Source of the DNA: Methanosarcina barkeri MS
GTDB lineage: Archaea; Halobacteriota; Methanosarcinia; Methanosarcinales; Methanosarcinaceae
Reading direction: 5' to 3'
Assembly (NCBI RefSeq): GCF_000970025.1
Contig: NZ_CP009528.1
Span: 4,389,168-4,453,167 of the forward strand
Length of the DNA: 64,000 nucleotides
Within the stretch, counting starts at the first letter, position 1. The number at the start of each line of letters is the position of its first letter. A program made the position numbers and the translations under genes. Of this stretch, positions 27,157-35,854 are shown in pieces. The notes below the pieces were generated by a model. It saw nothing but the letters and a program-made list of their open reading frames with translations. It had not been told where the DNA came from and searched no databases.

Positions 27157-28155
27157 ATGAAGCAGAAAAATCCAGAAAAAGCTCCTGAAGTTGCAGAAGA
27201 AAATTCAAAAAGGACTCTTAAAGACCCTTACGGGCGGAAGGTTACAGGACTCAGGATATCAATAACTGATAGGTGTAACCTTTCGTGCATATACTGCCAT
27301 AACGAAGGTGCAGATTGCTGTACCTGCGGCCCGGTAGGACATGAAATGAAACCAGAATTAATCTGCGGGATTATAAGGGAAGCTGCAAAATTCGGGGTCA
27401 ATAAAATAAAATTTTCAGGAGGAGAACCGCTTTTTCGAAAGGATTTCGAAGAAATCCTTGCCTGCCTTCCTCCGTTAAAAGAAGTTTCTGCGACCACTAA
27501 CGGCATTCTGCTTGAAAAACGAGCAAGAGCCCTTAAAGCTGCGGGCCTGGACAGGATAAATGTAAGCCTGGATTCTCTCGTCCCTGAAAAATACGAAAGG
27601 ATTACGGGAGCGCCACCTGGCTCACTTGAGAAGGTTATCAGAGGTATTAACAGCGCAGTTGAAGCTGGGCTGACCCCTGTGAAGCTGAATATGGTACTCC
27701 TTAAAGGCATAAACGATGACGAGATTAATTCTATGATGGAGTTTGTCCGGCCTTATAAAGGAATGGTTATCCTGCAACTAATAGAGCTTATGGACATTGA
27801 CCCCAGGCTTTCAAAGTACATGATTGACTCGAAAGCTCTCGAAAAGAAGCTGACTGAGAAAGCAAGTGAAATCAGGATACGACACCTGCACCACCGAAGA
27901 AAATACATTATCGATGGGGTAGAGGTTGAATTCGTTCGTCCCATGGACAACTCGGAGTTTTGCGCCTACTGCAGCAGGCTGAGGGTCACAGCAGATGGGA
28001 AGTTCAAGCCCTGTCTACTGGTAAATGACAACCTTGTGGATGTTAGGGAAGCAAAAAGTCCTGAAGAGATCGAAAAGCTGCTTAAGCTTGCAGTAAGCCG
28101 AAGGAAACCATATTGCATGCCTGTCAATATTCTTGAACAAGGGGAAAAGGCTTAA
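27157..28155 (+). CDS. moaA: GTP 3',8-cyclase MoaA (radical SAM, molybdopterin biosynthesis)
   Basis: A 332-aa radical SAM enzyme. It converts GTP to 3',8-cyclo-7,8-dihydro-GTP, the first step of the pterin cofactor used by formylmethanofuran dehydrogenase in methanogens. ISITDRCNLSCIYCHNEG carries the CxxxCxxC cluster near residue 40. FSGGEPLFRKDF follows, and the C-terminal second cluster is in FCAYCSRLRVTADGKFKPCLL. An archaeal insertion, GADCCTCGPVGHEMK, just after the first cluster holds three additional cysteines. No strong ribosome site precedes the ATG. A 54-aa gene follows 48 bases later. Confidence 0.93.
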   Translation: MKQKNPEKAPEVAEENSKRTLKDPYGRKVTGLRISITDRCNLSCIYCHNEGADCCTCGPVGHEMKPELICGIIREAAKFGVNKIKFSGGEPLFRKDFEEILACLPPLKEVSATTNGILLEKRARALKAAGLDRINVSLDSLVPEKYERITGAPPGSLEKVIRGINSAVEAGLTPVKLNMVLLKGINDDEINSMMEFVRPYKGMVILQLIELMDIDPRLSKYMIDSKALEKKLTEKASEIRIRHLHHRRKYIIDGVEVEFVRPMDNSEFCAYCSRLRVTADGKFKPCLLVNDNLVDVREAKSPEEIEKLLKLAVSRRKPYCMPVNILEQGEKA

Positions 28156-28203
28156 AGAGAAAAAAGCAGATTTAGAGATAAATATAACAACGAGGAGAAA
28201 AAA

Positions 28204-28368
28204 ATGAAGGTTGAACTTTTAGTAGATGAGACAAAAATCCCGATGAATGAGTTTGTCCAGAAAATCGTAGTAAACGTTATTAAAGCAATGGTAGAAACGT
28301 TGCATAATATAGATAACGAATGGAAGGAAATATCCATTCATATCGAAAGAGATGAACTGAAAGAATAA
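28204..28368 (+). CDS. Small conserved-looking protein downstream of moaA
   Basis: A 54-aa protein starting MKVELLVDETKIPMNEFVQK and ending ERDELKE. It has a clear ribosome site, GAGGAG, eight bases before the ATG, and good codon use. It is acidic with alternating hydrophobic residues, probably alpha/beta, and has no membrane segment or Cys. The tight spacing behind moaA suggests co-transcription and perhaps a cofactor-related role. I do not know a named family. Confidence 0.75.
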   Translation: MKVELLVDETKIPMNEFVQKIVVNVIKAMVETLHNIDNEWKEISIHIERDELKE

Positions 28369-28580
28369 AAAGGGCTTTTTTGGATAAAAGAGAGTCAATA
28401 TCTCTCCAAAACCAAAATTTCCTCTTTTCGTTTTTCGTTTTATGAAAATTTTGAATCATTACATATCTTTTCTTCTGCCGTTTTGTAATTCAGATTGATT
28501 TTTGGAACTCTCAGCCGTTTGAGGTTCCAGATAATTTTCCAAATAGGAGTAATTTGAAATCCAGAGTTATCTGGAGATAT

Positions 28581-29384
28581 TTAGAGATATTTTTCGATTT
28601 CTGAGAACTCTATCCTGGCAGTTGAATCCAGAGAAATCGGGGTTATTGAAACATGTCCTTTCTGCATAATGGCGTGCACATCAGTTCCTTCTTCTTCCTC
28701 CCGGATAAGGTCGCCTGCAATCCAGTAATAGGGTCTGCCCCTTGGGTCACGTCTTTCTTCGACACCCGTTTTAAAGATTTTTCTTGCAAGACGGGTTATC
28801 TCTATAGGGGTATCTTCTTCAGCGTGATAGGGGATATTTATGTTAAGAAGATCCACATTTTTCGGCATACCATACTTCAGGACGTTTCGAGCCACTTTGT
28901 TTACTACCTTAATTCCAGCCTCGAAACGCTCTCTATGGTAGTTCCTGGGATCATCGAATTTCTGGCCTTCATCAAGCACCTGCATGGAGGCAGCAATTGC
29001 AGGCACTCCGTAGCTTGCAGCTTCAAGGGCTCCTCCTATTGTCCCTGAGGTAGTGATAGTATCCGTGCTTATATTCTCTCCGATGTTAAAGCCAGAAAGC
29101 ACTAAGTCAGGCATCTCCTTAAGGATCGTGAAGATGCCCAGAATTACAGCGTCCGTAGGGGTTCCTCCCACAGAGTACGCAGGTGTACCTCCAGCATTTG
29201 TTTTCGTGATCCGTAGAGGCTCAAAGATAGAAATAGAACGTCCGACTCCGCTCTGCTGGACAGCAGGAGCCGAAATTGTAACTTCTCCGAGGTCCGAAAC
29301 GCTGTCAAAAGCAGCTTTCAAACCTGTGGAATATACGCCATCATCATTGGTAACAAGAATTTTTGGAGCCATGAGTTTTCCCAT
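28581..29384 (-). CDS. surE: 5'/3'-nucleotidase SurE
   Basis: A 267-aa metal-dependent nucleoside-monophosphate phosphatase. The N-terminal KILVTNDDGVYSTGL carries the tandem Asp metal ligands, VQQSGVGRSIS the conserved Ser, and VLSGFNIGENISTDTITTSGTIGGALEA the Asn and T-S-G-T motif. Length matches the family (250-270 aa). An alternative start at the fifth codon (29372, MAPKILV) fits the family better if the first four residues are not used. It is convergent with moaA and its companion. Confidence 0.93.
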   Translation of the reverse strand: MGKLMAPKILVTNDDGVYSTGLKAAFDSVSDLGEVTISAPAVQQSGVGRSISIFEPLRITKTNAGGTPAYSVGGTPTDAVILGIFTILKEMPDLVLSGFNIGENISTDTITTSGTIGGALEAASYGVPAIAASMQVLDEGQKFDDPRNYHRERFEAGIKVVNKVARNVLKYGMPKNVDLLNINIPYHAEEDTPIEITRLARKIFKTGVEERRDPRGRPYYWIAGDLIREEEEGTDVHAIMQKGHVSITPISLDSTARIEFSEIEKYL

Positions 29385-29727
29385 AAGTTGCCGGATAATT
29401 TAAAATTAATGGAAAAAATGCATGACTTGAAAGTACATGACTTGAAAATATACTATTTCAAGGATATCTCAAGGATATCTCAAGGATAATTTTAGGAAAA
29501 AATATTGTGGCAAAATAAAGAAAATACCACAAAAAAAGTTAATTTAGGGACTGCACTCTGGTATTTGCCAAGTCCCGTTTTTTGAATGAGAAGAATTTCT
29601 TTTAAAGTCTGTTCTGGAGAGGGAATTGTTAGTTTTCTAGTCTTCGTTACTCTTCAAACCAAATTATTATTGGTTCAGAGGCAGTGTTATTATTCCAGAG
29701 ACGATAGTTTAAAGGGTTCCTTATGAC

Positions 29728-29820
29728 CTGATAGCAATTCTTTGATCTGATAGCAATTCTTTGATCTGATAGCAATTCTTTGATCTGATAGCAATTCTTT
29801 GATCTGATAGCAATTTTTTA
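29728..29820. repeat. 19-bp tandem repeat, about five copies
   Basis: The unit ctgatagcaattctttgat repeats without change at 29728, 29747, 29766 and 29785. A fifth, diverging copy runs from 29804 to about 29820. It lies in non-coding DNA upstream of the candidate structured RNA. Confidence 0.95.
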
Positions 29821-29929
29821 ACCCGATAACATCTGAAACCGGTGAGGTATCAAATAAAGGCACTGAATAAGTCATCAGGTGTTTGATGTAGCTAGAAGAT
29901 TTAGATGATTAGTACCAATCCTCCTTCTT

Positions 29930-30150
29930 TCAGGATATGTAGGATGCAACTAAGAAACAAAGCATAACAGTCCACCTGAAAAGTGCTGCGCTTTTGCGAT
30001 CTGGGGCTTCAGGTCTGCGGTTTCTTTGTTGTGTTGCACGAATCCCGATCCGTATTAGTCAATGGCAATCTTCCTCCTAATTTTAGCTAATCACTGCCAC
30101 CTCCCTACCGGGTTCTCCCCAATTTTGACCCGGGAACAGTTTTTCTTATC
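29930..30150 (+). ncRNA. Candidate structured RNA
   Basis: Nested complementary segments occur in order. TGCAAC (29945-29950) pairs with GTTGCA (30033-30038), AACAAAG (29956-29962) with CTTTGTT, and ACCTGAA (29974-29980) with TTCAGGT, around an inner AAGTGC/GCGCTT hairpin. Next comes a TGGCA/TGCCA stem near 30063-30098, then CCGGGT/ACCCGG near 30108-30133 followed by cagtttttc, a terminator-like end. GC content is higher than in the surroundings. No protein frame explains it. It matches no RNA family I can name. Strand is inferred from the T-run. Confidence 0.4.
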
Positions 30151-31048
30151 CGAAAGGAATTAGCCTACCTGTGCAGCTGAGTTAAGGTATCAAACTCCGA
30201 ACACAGTTTTTATGGTGTACACATAGAGGTGGTGAACACCTATGGCAAACATCATCACTCGTACGACCAGAAACTCCAGATTATGGAGCCAGTGAGTCGT
30301 CTCTATAAGCTTTTCCGAATGTAAAATTCTTTTTTCTTTTCCGGATCTTATGATTTCTTTTAAACTCTTTGATAGCATTTTGTTAAAACCCCACTCATAA
30401 TGTATTCTATCTGATATTGTCTCAAAGCATTCCCTGTTTAGAAAGTGCTCTGTGTATGTACTTTAAAAATCCAATCTCAAACAGGCACTTTATGTTCGAA
30501 AGTATCCTGCATAGTATACACTATCCGACGCAATCTCAAACAGGCATCTTCATATCGAAAATGCATTATTTACCCCACCGACTCTAGCTTTAGAAGTTTG
30601 TGATATTAAAAGTTGTTGACCCTGTATGAAATAATAGTATATGACCACATAAATAATATTCAGAAGCCCTGATTAACATTTTAGTTAATGGACATGAGAT
30701 AAAACCTGAGCATTGATGACGAGAAGAATTAAATCATAAATTTAAAGCGGGTTATATAAGCCAAAAATCGAGAAAATAAGGCAATAAAAAGTGTTCCGAA
30801 GTTAATTTCCTGTGCCCTGCAAAACAAGATAGAGCGAAAAAACCCTATCAAACGAAAGAAGATTGGGCCACCGCTTTCAGAATCAAAAATCAAAAATCGG
30901 GTAGCAATAATAGTCGTCTCAAGCCTGTTTTGTCCCGCGCCTAGCGCGGCTGGAACACGAAAACCCATAAGTGAGAAAAGCGAAAAAAGAATTCAAGGGC
31001 ATCGTTTAGAGCTGAAGCGAGTTTCAGTCAGTTTTTACAACTTTATTT

Positions 31049-31171
31049 TTATTTTTCTGCCGACCGGCCTCGAAAATCTCGAGCTATTACTGAACAAGGA
31101 TCTTCCGTGATTACCTTTAAAGTTTTGAGTGCTTTTTCAGTGGTTTCGATTCTGAGCTTTAGTGTTTCCAC
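31049..31171 (-). pseudogene. Truncated HEPN toxin (HepT-like), N-terminal 40 residues
   Basis: A GTG at 31171 overlaps the last 13 bases of the MNT gene and opens a 40-residue frame (VETLKLRIETTEKALKTLKV, then ITEDPCSVIARDF...). This resembles the first helix of HEPN proteins partnered with MNT nucleotidyltransferases. HEPN toxins are usually about 110-140 aa and carry an R-x4-6-H motif near the C-terminus. Here a stop follows at 31051 and no continuation is visible in other frames, so the toxic part is missing. An MNT without its toxin would be a solitary antitoxin. Confidence 0.55.
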
Positions 31172-31470
31172 ACAATCCCTTTTCTTAGCGCTTTTTCTAT
31201 AAAAACTTTCGAAACCCTGGAAAAGTCCACAATATCAACTGTATAGGGAATATTAAGGTTCTCAATTCTTTCTTTTAAGAAAATCAAATTTCTCCAGTCA
31301 AAATATTTCCCTGGAAGGATTCCAATGTCTATGTCCGATACTCGACTAAAATCCCCCCTTGCCCTAGAACCGAAGAGTATGACAGTAACATTTTCTTCTT
31401 TTAAAGTTTCAAAAACCAGGGATTTCAGATCCTGAATGCTTTTTTGATAGATAGGAGAAAGGCTGCTCAT
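31159..31470 (-). CDS. MNT-type minimal nucleotidyltransferase (antitoxin of a HEPN-MNT module)
   Basis: A 103-aa protein. VTVILFGSRARGDFSRVSDIDIGIL holds the GSxAR(G) and D-x-D motifs of the DNA polymerase beta-like superfamily. Such proteins AMPylate a Tyr near the HEPN active site and so neutralise the partner RNase. Length is normal for MntA. The overlapping partner gene is truncated (31049-31171), so the module is probably inactive as a toxin-antitoxin pair. About 100 bases separate it from the HicA-like gene upstream. Confidence 0.88.
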   Translation of the reverse strand: MSSLSPIYQKSIQDLKSLVFETLKEENVTVILFGSRARGDFSRVSDIDIGILPGKYFDWRNLIFLKERIENLNIPYTVDIVDFSRVSKVFIEKALRKGIVWKH

Positions 31471-31573
31471 CTACTATTCATTTAAGGGTTTTCAATACTT
31501 GAATGTAATGTTAACAACTGTGGAAAAATTAGAAAAAAAATACTGAAAATGACAAGAGAGGACTAAAAAAGAA

Positions 31574-31852
31574 TTAGATATTTCCGTTTTTGGAATAGAT
31601 CTCATTTAATTCCTCTTTAGACAAAGGACATCGAATCAGGTCATCAAACTGTTGATGTGATAACTTAAGTTGATTTCTCATTTTACTTAACAGCTTGTCA
31701 CCGTATTCATCTTTCCCGTGGCTTATAAAAGTATGAATTCCCGTTTTGGTTCCATCGACATAATATGTGTACAATTTGTGATGAGTATTTTGAAGCTGAA
31801 ATCCCTTTTTAGATAAAGAAGACTCAATGTCTTTTACTTTATATTTAGACAT
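31574..31852 (-). CDS. HicA-like small protein
   Basis: About 92 aa. The pattern KGFQLQNTHHKLYTYYVDGT, then HTFISHGKDEYGDKLLSKMRNQLKLSHQQFDDLI resembles HicA mRNA interferases: a helix, three strands with a His after a turn (HHKLY), then the LLxxMxxQLxLSxxxF helix. The tail CPLSKEELNEIYSKN is extra. The ATG at 31852 overlaps the end of the upstream 347-aa gene by eight bases (ATGTCTAA), so translation is coupled. Classical HicA is followed by a small HicB; no HicB is present here and the partner is large and upstream. Confidence 0.65.
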   Translation of the reverse strand: MSKYKVKDIESSLSKKGFQLQNTHHKLYTYYVDGTKTGIHTFISHGKDEYGDKLLSKMRNQLKLSHQQFDDLIRCPLSKEELNEIYSKNGNI

Positions 31853-32888
31853 TTTGAGCACCTACAATTGAAATCAACATCTCCCTCAGATCTTTACCGC
31901 TGGGTGCCAACTCCTCCTCATCAACAAGTACATATTCTTGCCACAGCACGTTAAGCTGTCCTTTGAGTTCCTCGATCAAAAGCTTCATTTTTGGTTGAAC
32001 AGCAAGCAGTCCCAAGTCATCGTTTGAAGCTATATAATAATCATCCTCAAATTCAATGTCAATTGGAACTTCTTCCTTCAATTTCACTTCAATCTCATCT
32101 CTTTTAATTGAGGTTAGATAGTATTGTGGATTTCTTTCAATAGATGCTTCACTGTCAATACTTAAAACGAACTTACCTTTAAAAGGCTTCATTACACCAC
32201 GTATGGTAACAATGTTTCCAATAATATCTTTGATATCTTCTTCGATGTCCGCAGTGAAATTACAGTCAATTGGCCCTTCTGGAGTGTCGATTTGAATTCT
32301 TCTGTTTTTGTCGACCCTTAGTTCATACACCCTTCCAAAAACTTTCTTTTCATATTCCTCAACAGGCTTGTGTAGTAGGGATTGTATTACTTCTTTTTGT
32401 TCTGGATTTAGTTTTTCTTCAACTTTCCCTGAAAAACCGAAAGTTAGACTTCTTTTAGACTGCGGGTCAGGCCACATTAAATAGAACTCTTTCAAAACTT
32501 TGTTTAACCTATGAGGGTCTTTAATTATTTCGCCCAATTCTTCTTTTGAAACATCTTTGTGGGAAAGAGCTTCAATTAACTCATTTGTTGCACAAATTGC
32601 CCTCTCACCTAATGTTCCCAACTCTGTTATACCAACTTGAGAGTCGCCTATTTGCATTTCGGCGTGAACACTACCCATCTCTATATTCGTTACAAAAAGG
32701 GTACATGAATCTTTGATAACCTGCGGAAAATCCCCTGTCGGACGGCTTGTATTTCCATAAAAATAGTCGCCCAGATGGAAAATAATGTTTTGGATGTGTT
32801 GTATAGCGCCAACCATTTCGATTGCAGGTATTTTTTCTTCTCCGTTGATTGAAAATGATAATTTCCGTTCCTCGAAAACCTTGACCAT
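31845..32888 (-). CDS. Unrecognised 347-aa protein coupled to a HicA-like gene
   Basis: A soluble acidic protein without signal peptide or membrane segment. The start has GAGGTAGG before the ATG. The N-terminal half (to about residue 160) is mixed alpha/beta with a helix-rich part (KDVSKEELGEIIKDPHRLNK). The C-terminal half holds beta-rich sequence: YELRVDKNRRIQIDTPEGPI, GNIVTIRGVMKPFKGKFVLS, RNPQYYLTSI, EVPIDIEFEDDYYIASND, which could be OB- or SH3-like strands. It ends in a long acidic helix (MKLLIEELKGQLNVLWQEYV). I do not recognise it. The eight-base overlap with the HicA-like gene suggests an antitoxin or effector partner. Confidence 0.7.
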   Translation of the reverse strand: MVKVFEERKLSFSINGEEKIPAIEMVGAIQHIQNIIFHLGDYFYGNTSRPTGDFPQVIKDSCTLFVTNIEMGSVHAEMQIGDSQVGITELGTLGERAICATNELIEALSHKDVSKEELGEIIKDPHRLNKVLKEFYLMWPDPQSKRSLTFGFSGKVEEKLNPEQKEVIQSLLHKPVEEYEKKVFGRVYELRVDKNRRIQIDTPEGPIDCNFTADIEEDIKDIIGNIVTIRGVMKPFKGKFVLSIDSEASIERNPQYYLTSIKRDEIEVKLKEEVPIDIEFEDDYYIASNDDLGLLAVQPKMKLLIEELKGQLNVLWQEYVLVDEEELAPSGKDLREMLISIVGAQNV

Positions 32889-33311
32889 GCAACCTACCTC
32901 ATAATCCTGAATTTTAAAGGCATATATTAGTTTTTTGATATAAGGGCTTTATGTAAAAATCAAGTGTGGAAGTGGCGACTTATTAATAAATCCTTTATGA
33001 AAAAAAGGTAGTCTTTCAAGAGTTTCGAGAAAATTTCTACGCTGTAATTGAGGAGGAAGGTTCAGAGAAGACTTCGTAAAAGAAGGTTAGAGATATGTCT
33101 TTTATAAGCCATCACCCAAATAATATTTTACTGAAAAATATTTAGACTATCTCATCAAGCTCAATCACTATAGGAGTCAGAGTAGTGTACCAAATTTTCT
33201 GTAAATTCAAAGTCAAATTTTTTGCGTACTGTCCATAATTCAGTTCTTTAATGTTGGATTCTCCAACTGTCAACTTGTTAAGATTTATAGTTTTATAGAA
33301 AAGTTAGCACA
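32889..33311. other. AT-rich intergenic region
   Basis: No gene or organised repeat seen between the 347-aa gene and the next minus-strand gene. It probably holds the promoter of the 347-aa/HicA-like operon (TATA-like taatatatgcc on the minus strand near 32918-32928). Confidence 0.4.
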
Positions 33312-33776
33312 TTACCTTTTATTTTCCTTTGTTGATGCACTCTCATAAAAAAGATTATTTACATATTTGTCAATTTGTGAGTTCTTGGAATTATAATATA
33401 CTCCATCAATATTAACAGTTTCATTATCTACAATAATAATTCTTGATATCCGAGAATCTTCATTAAAAAAATCTATTGAGTACAGATATCCATTGAGATC
33501 TTCCTGTTCAACTTTTTTTGTAAACGAGTAATCTGAGATACAATTTATCAGATTATTTATTAGGCTTTTATTTTCTACTTCAATTGAGTCTCCATTTAGT
33601 CCGTTTTTGATAGATATTCTAGTGATATTCTCATAGCTAACATTTGTTACTTTGTGACCTGTATCTTTTTCATGTAAACTTGGAAAAAATAACGTGAAAA
33701 ATAATAAACCTACTATAGTAAAACACGAAATTAACACAATTTTCGTCATCTGTTTAGCCAAATTTTGCACCCTCAA
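33312..33776 (-). CDS. Membrane-anchored hypothetical protein
   Basis: A 154-aa protein with one N-terminal hydrophobic segment (IVLISCFTIVGLLFFTLFF), then a polar domain of about 120 residues rich in Asn, Ser and Ile: ITRISIKNGLNGDSIEVENK, LYSIDFFNEDSRISRIIIVD. It looks like an exported or membrane-tethered beta-rich domain. An alternative start lies nine codons in. It has the same direction as the split papain-like protease gene upstream, about 100 bases away. I do not recognise the family. Confidence 0.65.
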   Translation of the reverse strand: MRVQNLAKQMTKIVLISCFTIVGLLFFTLFFPSLHEKDTGHKVTNVSYENITRISIKNGLNGDSIEVENKSLINNLINCISDYSFTKKVEQEDLNGYLYSIDFFNEDSRISRIIIVDNETVNIDGVYYNSKNSQIDKYVNNLFYESASTKENKR

Positions 33777-33872
33777 TTGTCTATATCTATTTAGCCAGAT
33801 CTTATATCCTTAAATGTCAATTAAAACAAAAAATAAAAAAAGATGTTTTGGTGCACACTTTAGAATTTTTTA

Positions 33873-34717
33873 TTACTCAATGTATACCATATCATCAATG
33901 TAATTATCCACAAGCACATTGACGTTATTATCGCCCCATCCATTATTGACTATAATATAATATTGTGGATTAACATATGGAACTGTGAGTACATAGTATC
34001 CGTGTGCTATTATCCAGTGCTCCCCAAATGTTGGATGATTATCCGTGTCAACAATTATAGGTTTATTTGAATTGATGAGAGACTGAATCTTACTGTAACT
34101 AAAAGAAGAACTGGACTTTGCGCTGTAATCATCATCGAGATTCCGATCTACCAAATAATCGTCCAATCCATTTGTAACGGTTAAAGTACTCGTTCCTTGA
34201 TTTGGTATATACCCATTAGTTATGAGATCTAATAGATCATCTTGGTTTTCGTAGTTCGAATCAACAAAATCGTCATCATGGTAATCATCAAAATATATGA
34301 GAGTTATACCAGCTGCAATTGGACCACAATAAACGGAACTATCTTCCCAAGTCCTTAATGAATGACTCAAACTTCCGCCTGTAGACGATAGTGTCTGTAT
34401 CTTCTGTGCTGATGTAGCTGATTCTTGCAGTTCCAAGATTTTTTTAGATTTATTCACTTTTTCCTTTTTGTAAATGTACTTGGTTTTGATTTCCCTGTTT
34501 TTTAGTTCTTCTGCTTCAACATAAGCAAGAGGACCATTGTAGTAGTAACTTTTATTCCCGACGATAAACGGACTTTTGTTTGTCATTGAAAATTCAGGCA
34601 CAGACAAATCATTCACATTAATAATGATATATCCTTCATTGCTTATCGAAAAAGCAACAGCTTCAATGTCATTATCTAAATTTTTTAAAGGTGTTGAGGA
34701 AGTCAAGTTTATAGAAT
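33873..34717 (-). pseudogene. C-terminal part of secreted papain-like protease gene, cut off by an IS
   Basis: This is the 3' part of a gene whose 5' part is at 35855-36039. Joined across one copy of the 7-bp target duplication the two give 1023 bases, exactly 341 codons with stop, and the frame fits (GYS-INLTSSTP). Catalytic elements lie here: SSVYCGPIAAGITLIYF (nucleophile Cys), GEHWIIAHGYYVLTVPY (His) and IIVNNGWGDNN (Asn region), as in C10/C39-type cysteine peptidases. Before them is a propeptide-like AVAFSISNEGYIIINV. Without its signal peptide this fragment would stay inside the cell if made at all. Confidence 0.88.
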
Positions 34718-35854
34718 AGGAGTTACGCAGTTGGCTCCTAGCATATTGTTTTTTCCAAACTTTCAAATATTTGAATTAATTTAACGTGTATTGGGGATTC
34801 CTTAAGTATTCTGTCACTGCCACTCTTCTAATTTTCATAGCACTTTCAAACCAGGATATTCCACTTTTGATTCTTTGTAATTCCAGTCTAAGAAAAGCTC
34901 TTAATGAGAACATTATATGTGCTCTTTGTGATTCTTCCTTTCTTGCCTGACATTTTTCGACACCACAGAACTGTTTTATTCCCCTATGATATTCCTCAAT
35001 TTTCCATGACTTCTTTGCCAAATCTTCACGTTTTGCTTCATCCATCTCTTGCACATCTGTAACCCAGTGTTGCGTGTCTCCATTTTTTGAAACTATCCTA
35101 AACACCTTTACAAATCCATATGCTTTGAGGTGAACCACACGTCCTTTTGGAGGAATATCTACTGTTTCAAGTGGCACATTTCCCTTGTTGTCAGGATTTA
35201 CCAAACGATTATTTTTCAATCTTGTAAGGAAATGCCACTCTTTCTGTCTAATGGCTTTAAGGTTTTTCACACTTGCATACCATGTATCAAATAAAACGAA
35301 TTTGGGATTAAAACCACGTTCTTCGGCCTTGTCAAGCATATCACGGAAATGGTCATTCTTTGTTTTGTCGTCTACATCGATGTTATAAATTCGAAAATCG
35401 ATAGGTATAACGGTTGTACCGTCAGTCCAAACTAAGGTAACCAGGCCTATTCCCTTTACAGTACGATGATGTTTTCCACTCCACATACGACGAACAAAAG
35501 CAATTTCTTCTGCGTATGGTTTATCTAATGTTGAATCATCAACAATTAGGTATCCTCCCTTAAGCTTGACATAACTTTTTACTTCCTCCCATAGTGCTTC
35601 CGTGTCTGGAGGTTGCCTTTGAAGGCAACGAGTAAAAGCATCATGAGAAGGAGCATTAGCTATGTCTGGATAACATCTAGCAGCTTCAGTACAGCTAAAA
35701 ACGTTAGAAGCCGCAATGAGAAAATTAATGTAGTCAATGTCGGTACACTTAGGTGGATTTATGTCCATAACTCCGTACGTTTTTAGAGAAACACTAAGCC
35801 ATAAGTATATTTATAAAGATATCAAGTTTTCGGCATTTTAACTGCGTAAGTCCT
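34718..35854. mobile_element. Complete insertion sequence, IS4/IS701-like, 1137 bp
   Basis: Terminal inverted repeats AGGAGTTACGCAGTT (left) and AGGACTTACGCAGTT (right, read inward) bound one transposase gene. The 7-bp target duplication atagaat is present at 34711-34717 and 35855-35861. The element sits inside a protease gene and its exact removal with one duplication copy restores that frame. The MITE at 3116-3234 has the same kind of ends. Confidence 0.95.
34776..35768 (-). CDS. IS4/IS701-like DDE transposase
   Basis: A 330-aa transposase that appears intact. First catalytic Asp in GGYLIVDDSTLDKPYAEEI (near residue 77), second in FVLFDTWYASVKNLKAI, and the Glu in WKIEEYHRGIKQFCGVEKCQ, the YxxGxK-type motif of IS4 relatives. 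HHRTVKGIGLVTLVWTDGTT is a family signature. It fills nearly all of the element, leaving about 57 bases at its 3' end and 86 at its 5' end. It may also mobilise the MITE at 3.1 kb. Confidence 0.92.
   Translation of the reverse strand: MDINPPKCTDIDYINFLIAASNVFSCTEAARCYPDIANAPSHDAFTRCLQRQPPDTEALWEEVKSYVKLKGGYLIVDDSTLDKPYAEEIAFVRRMWSGKHHRTVKGIGLVTLVWTDGTTVIPIDFRIYNIDVDDKTKNDHFRDMLDKAEERGFNPKFVLFDTWYASVKNLKAIRQKEWHFLTRLKNNRLVNPDNKGNVPLETVDIPPKGRVVHLKAYGFVKVFRIVSKNGDTQHWVTDVQEMDEAKREDLAKKSWKIEEYHRGIKQFCGVEKCQARKEESQRAHIMFSLRAFLRLELQRIKSGISWFESAMKIRRVAVTEYLRNPQYTLN

Larger units (their letters stand above)
29385..31048. other. 1.7-kb gene-poor region
   Basis: Contains 19-bp tandem repeats (29728-29820), a candidate structured RNA (29930-30150), a hairpin-rich stretch with tiny frames (30200-30330) and a pair of 16-bp direct repeats (caatctcaaacaggca at 30472 and 30531). 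A 79-codon minus-strand frame at 30729-30968 lacks a start signal and family resemblance; I do not call it. Confidence 0.5.

Noticed and set aside
29930-30330. Known RNAs (SRP RNA, RNase P RNA, cobalamin riboswitch, tRNA)
   Set aside because: I compared both strands with the conserved cores I know (for example the SRP GGAAGG/AGCAG loop, RNase P GGAAA/ACAGAAA and the B12-box) and found none.
30421-30560. CRISPR-like direct repeats (caatctcaaacaggca spaced 59 bp, with a weaker third copy)
   Set aside because: Only two exact 16-bp copies, flanking sequence partly similar between copies instead of unique spacers, and no cas genes in the window.
30729-30968. 79-codon minus-strand frame (MGFRVPAALGAGQNR...)
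   Set aside because: No ribosome site, no recognised family, and it lies in a region otherwise without coding character. It could be an IS remnant, but nothing supports that.
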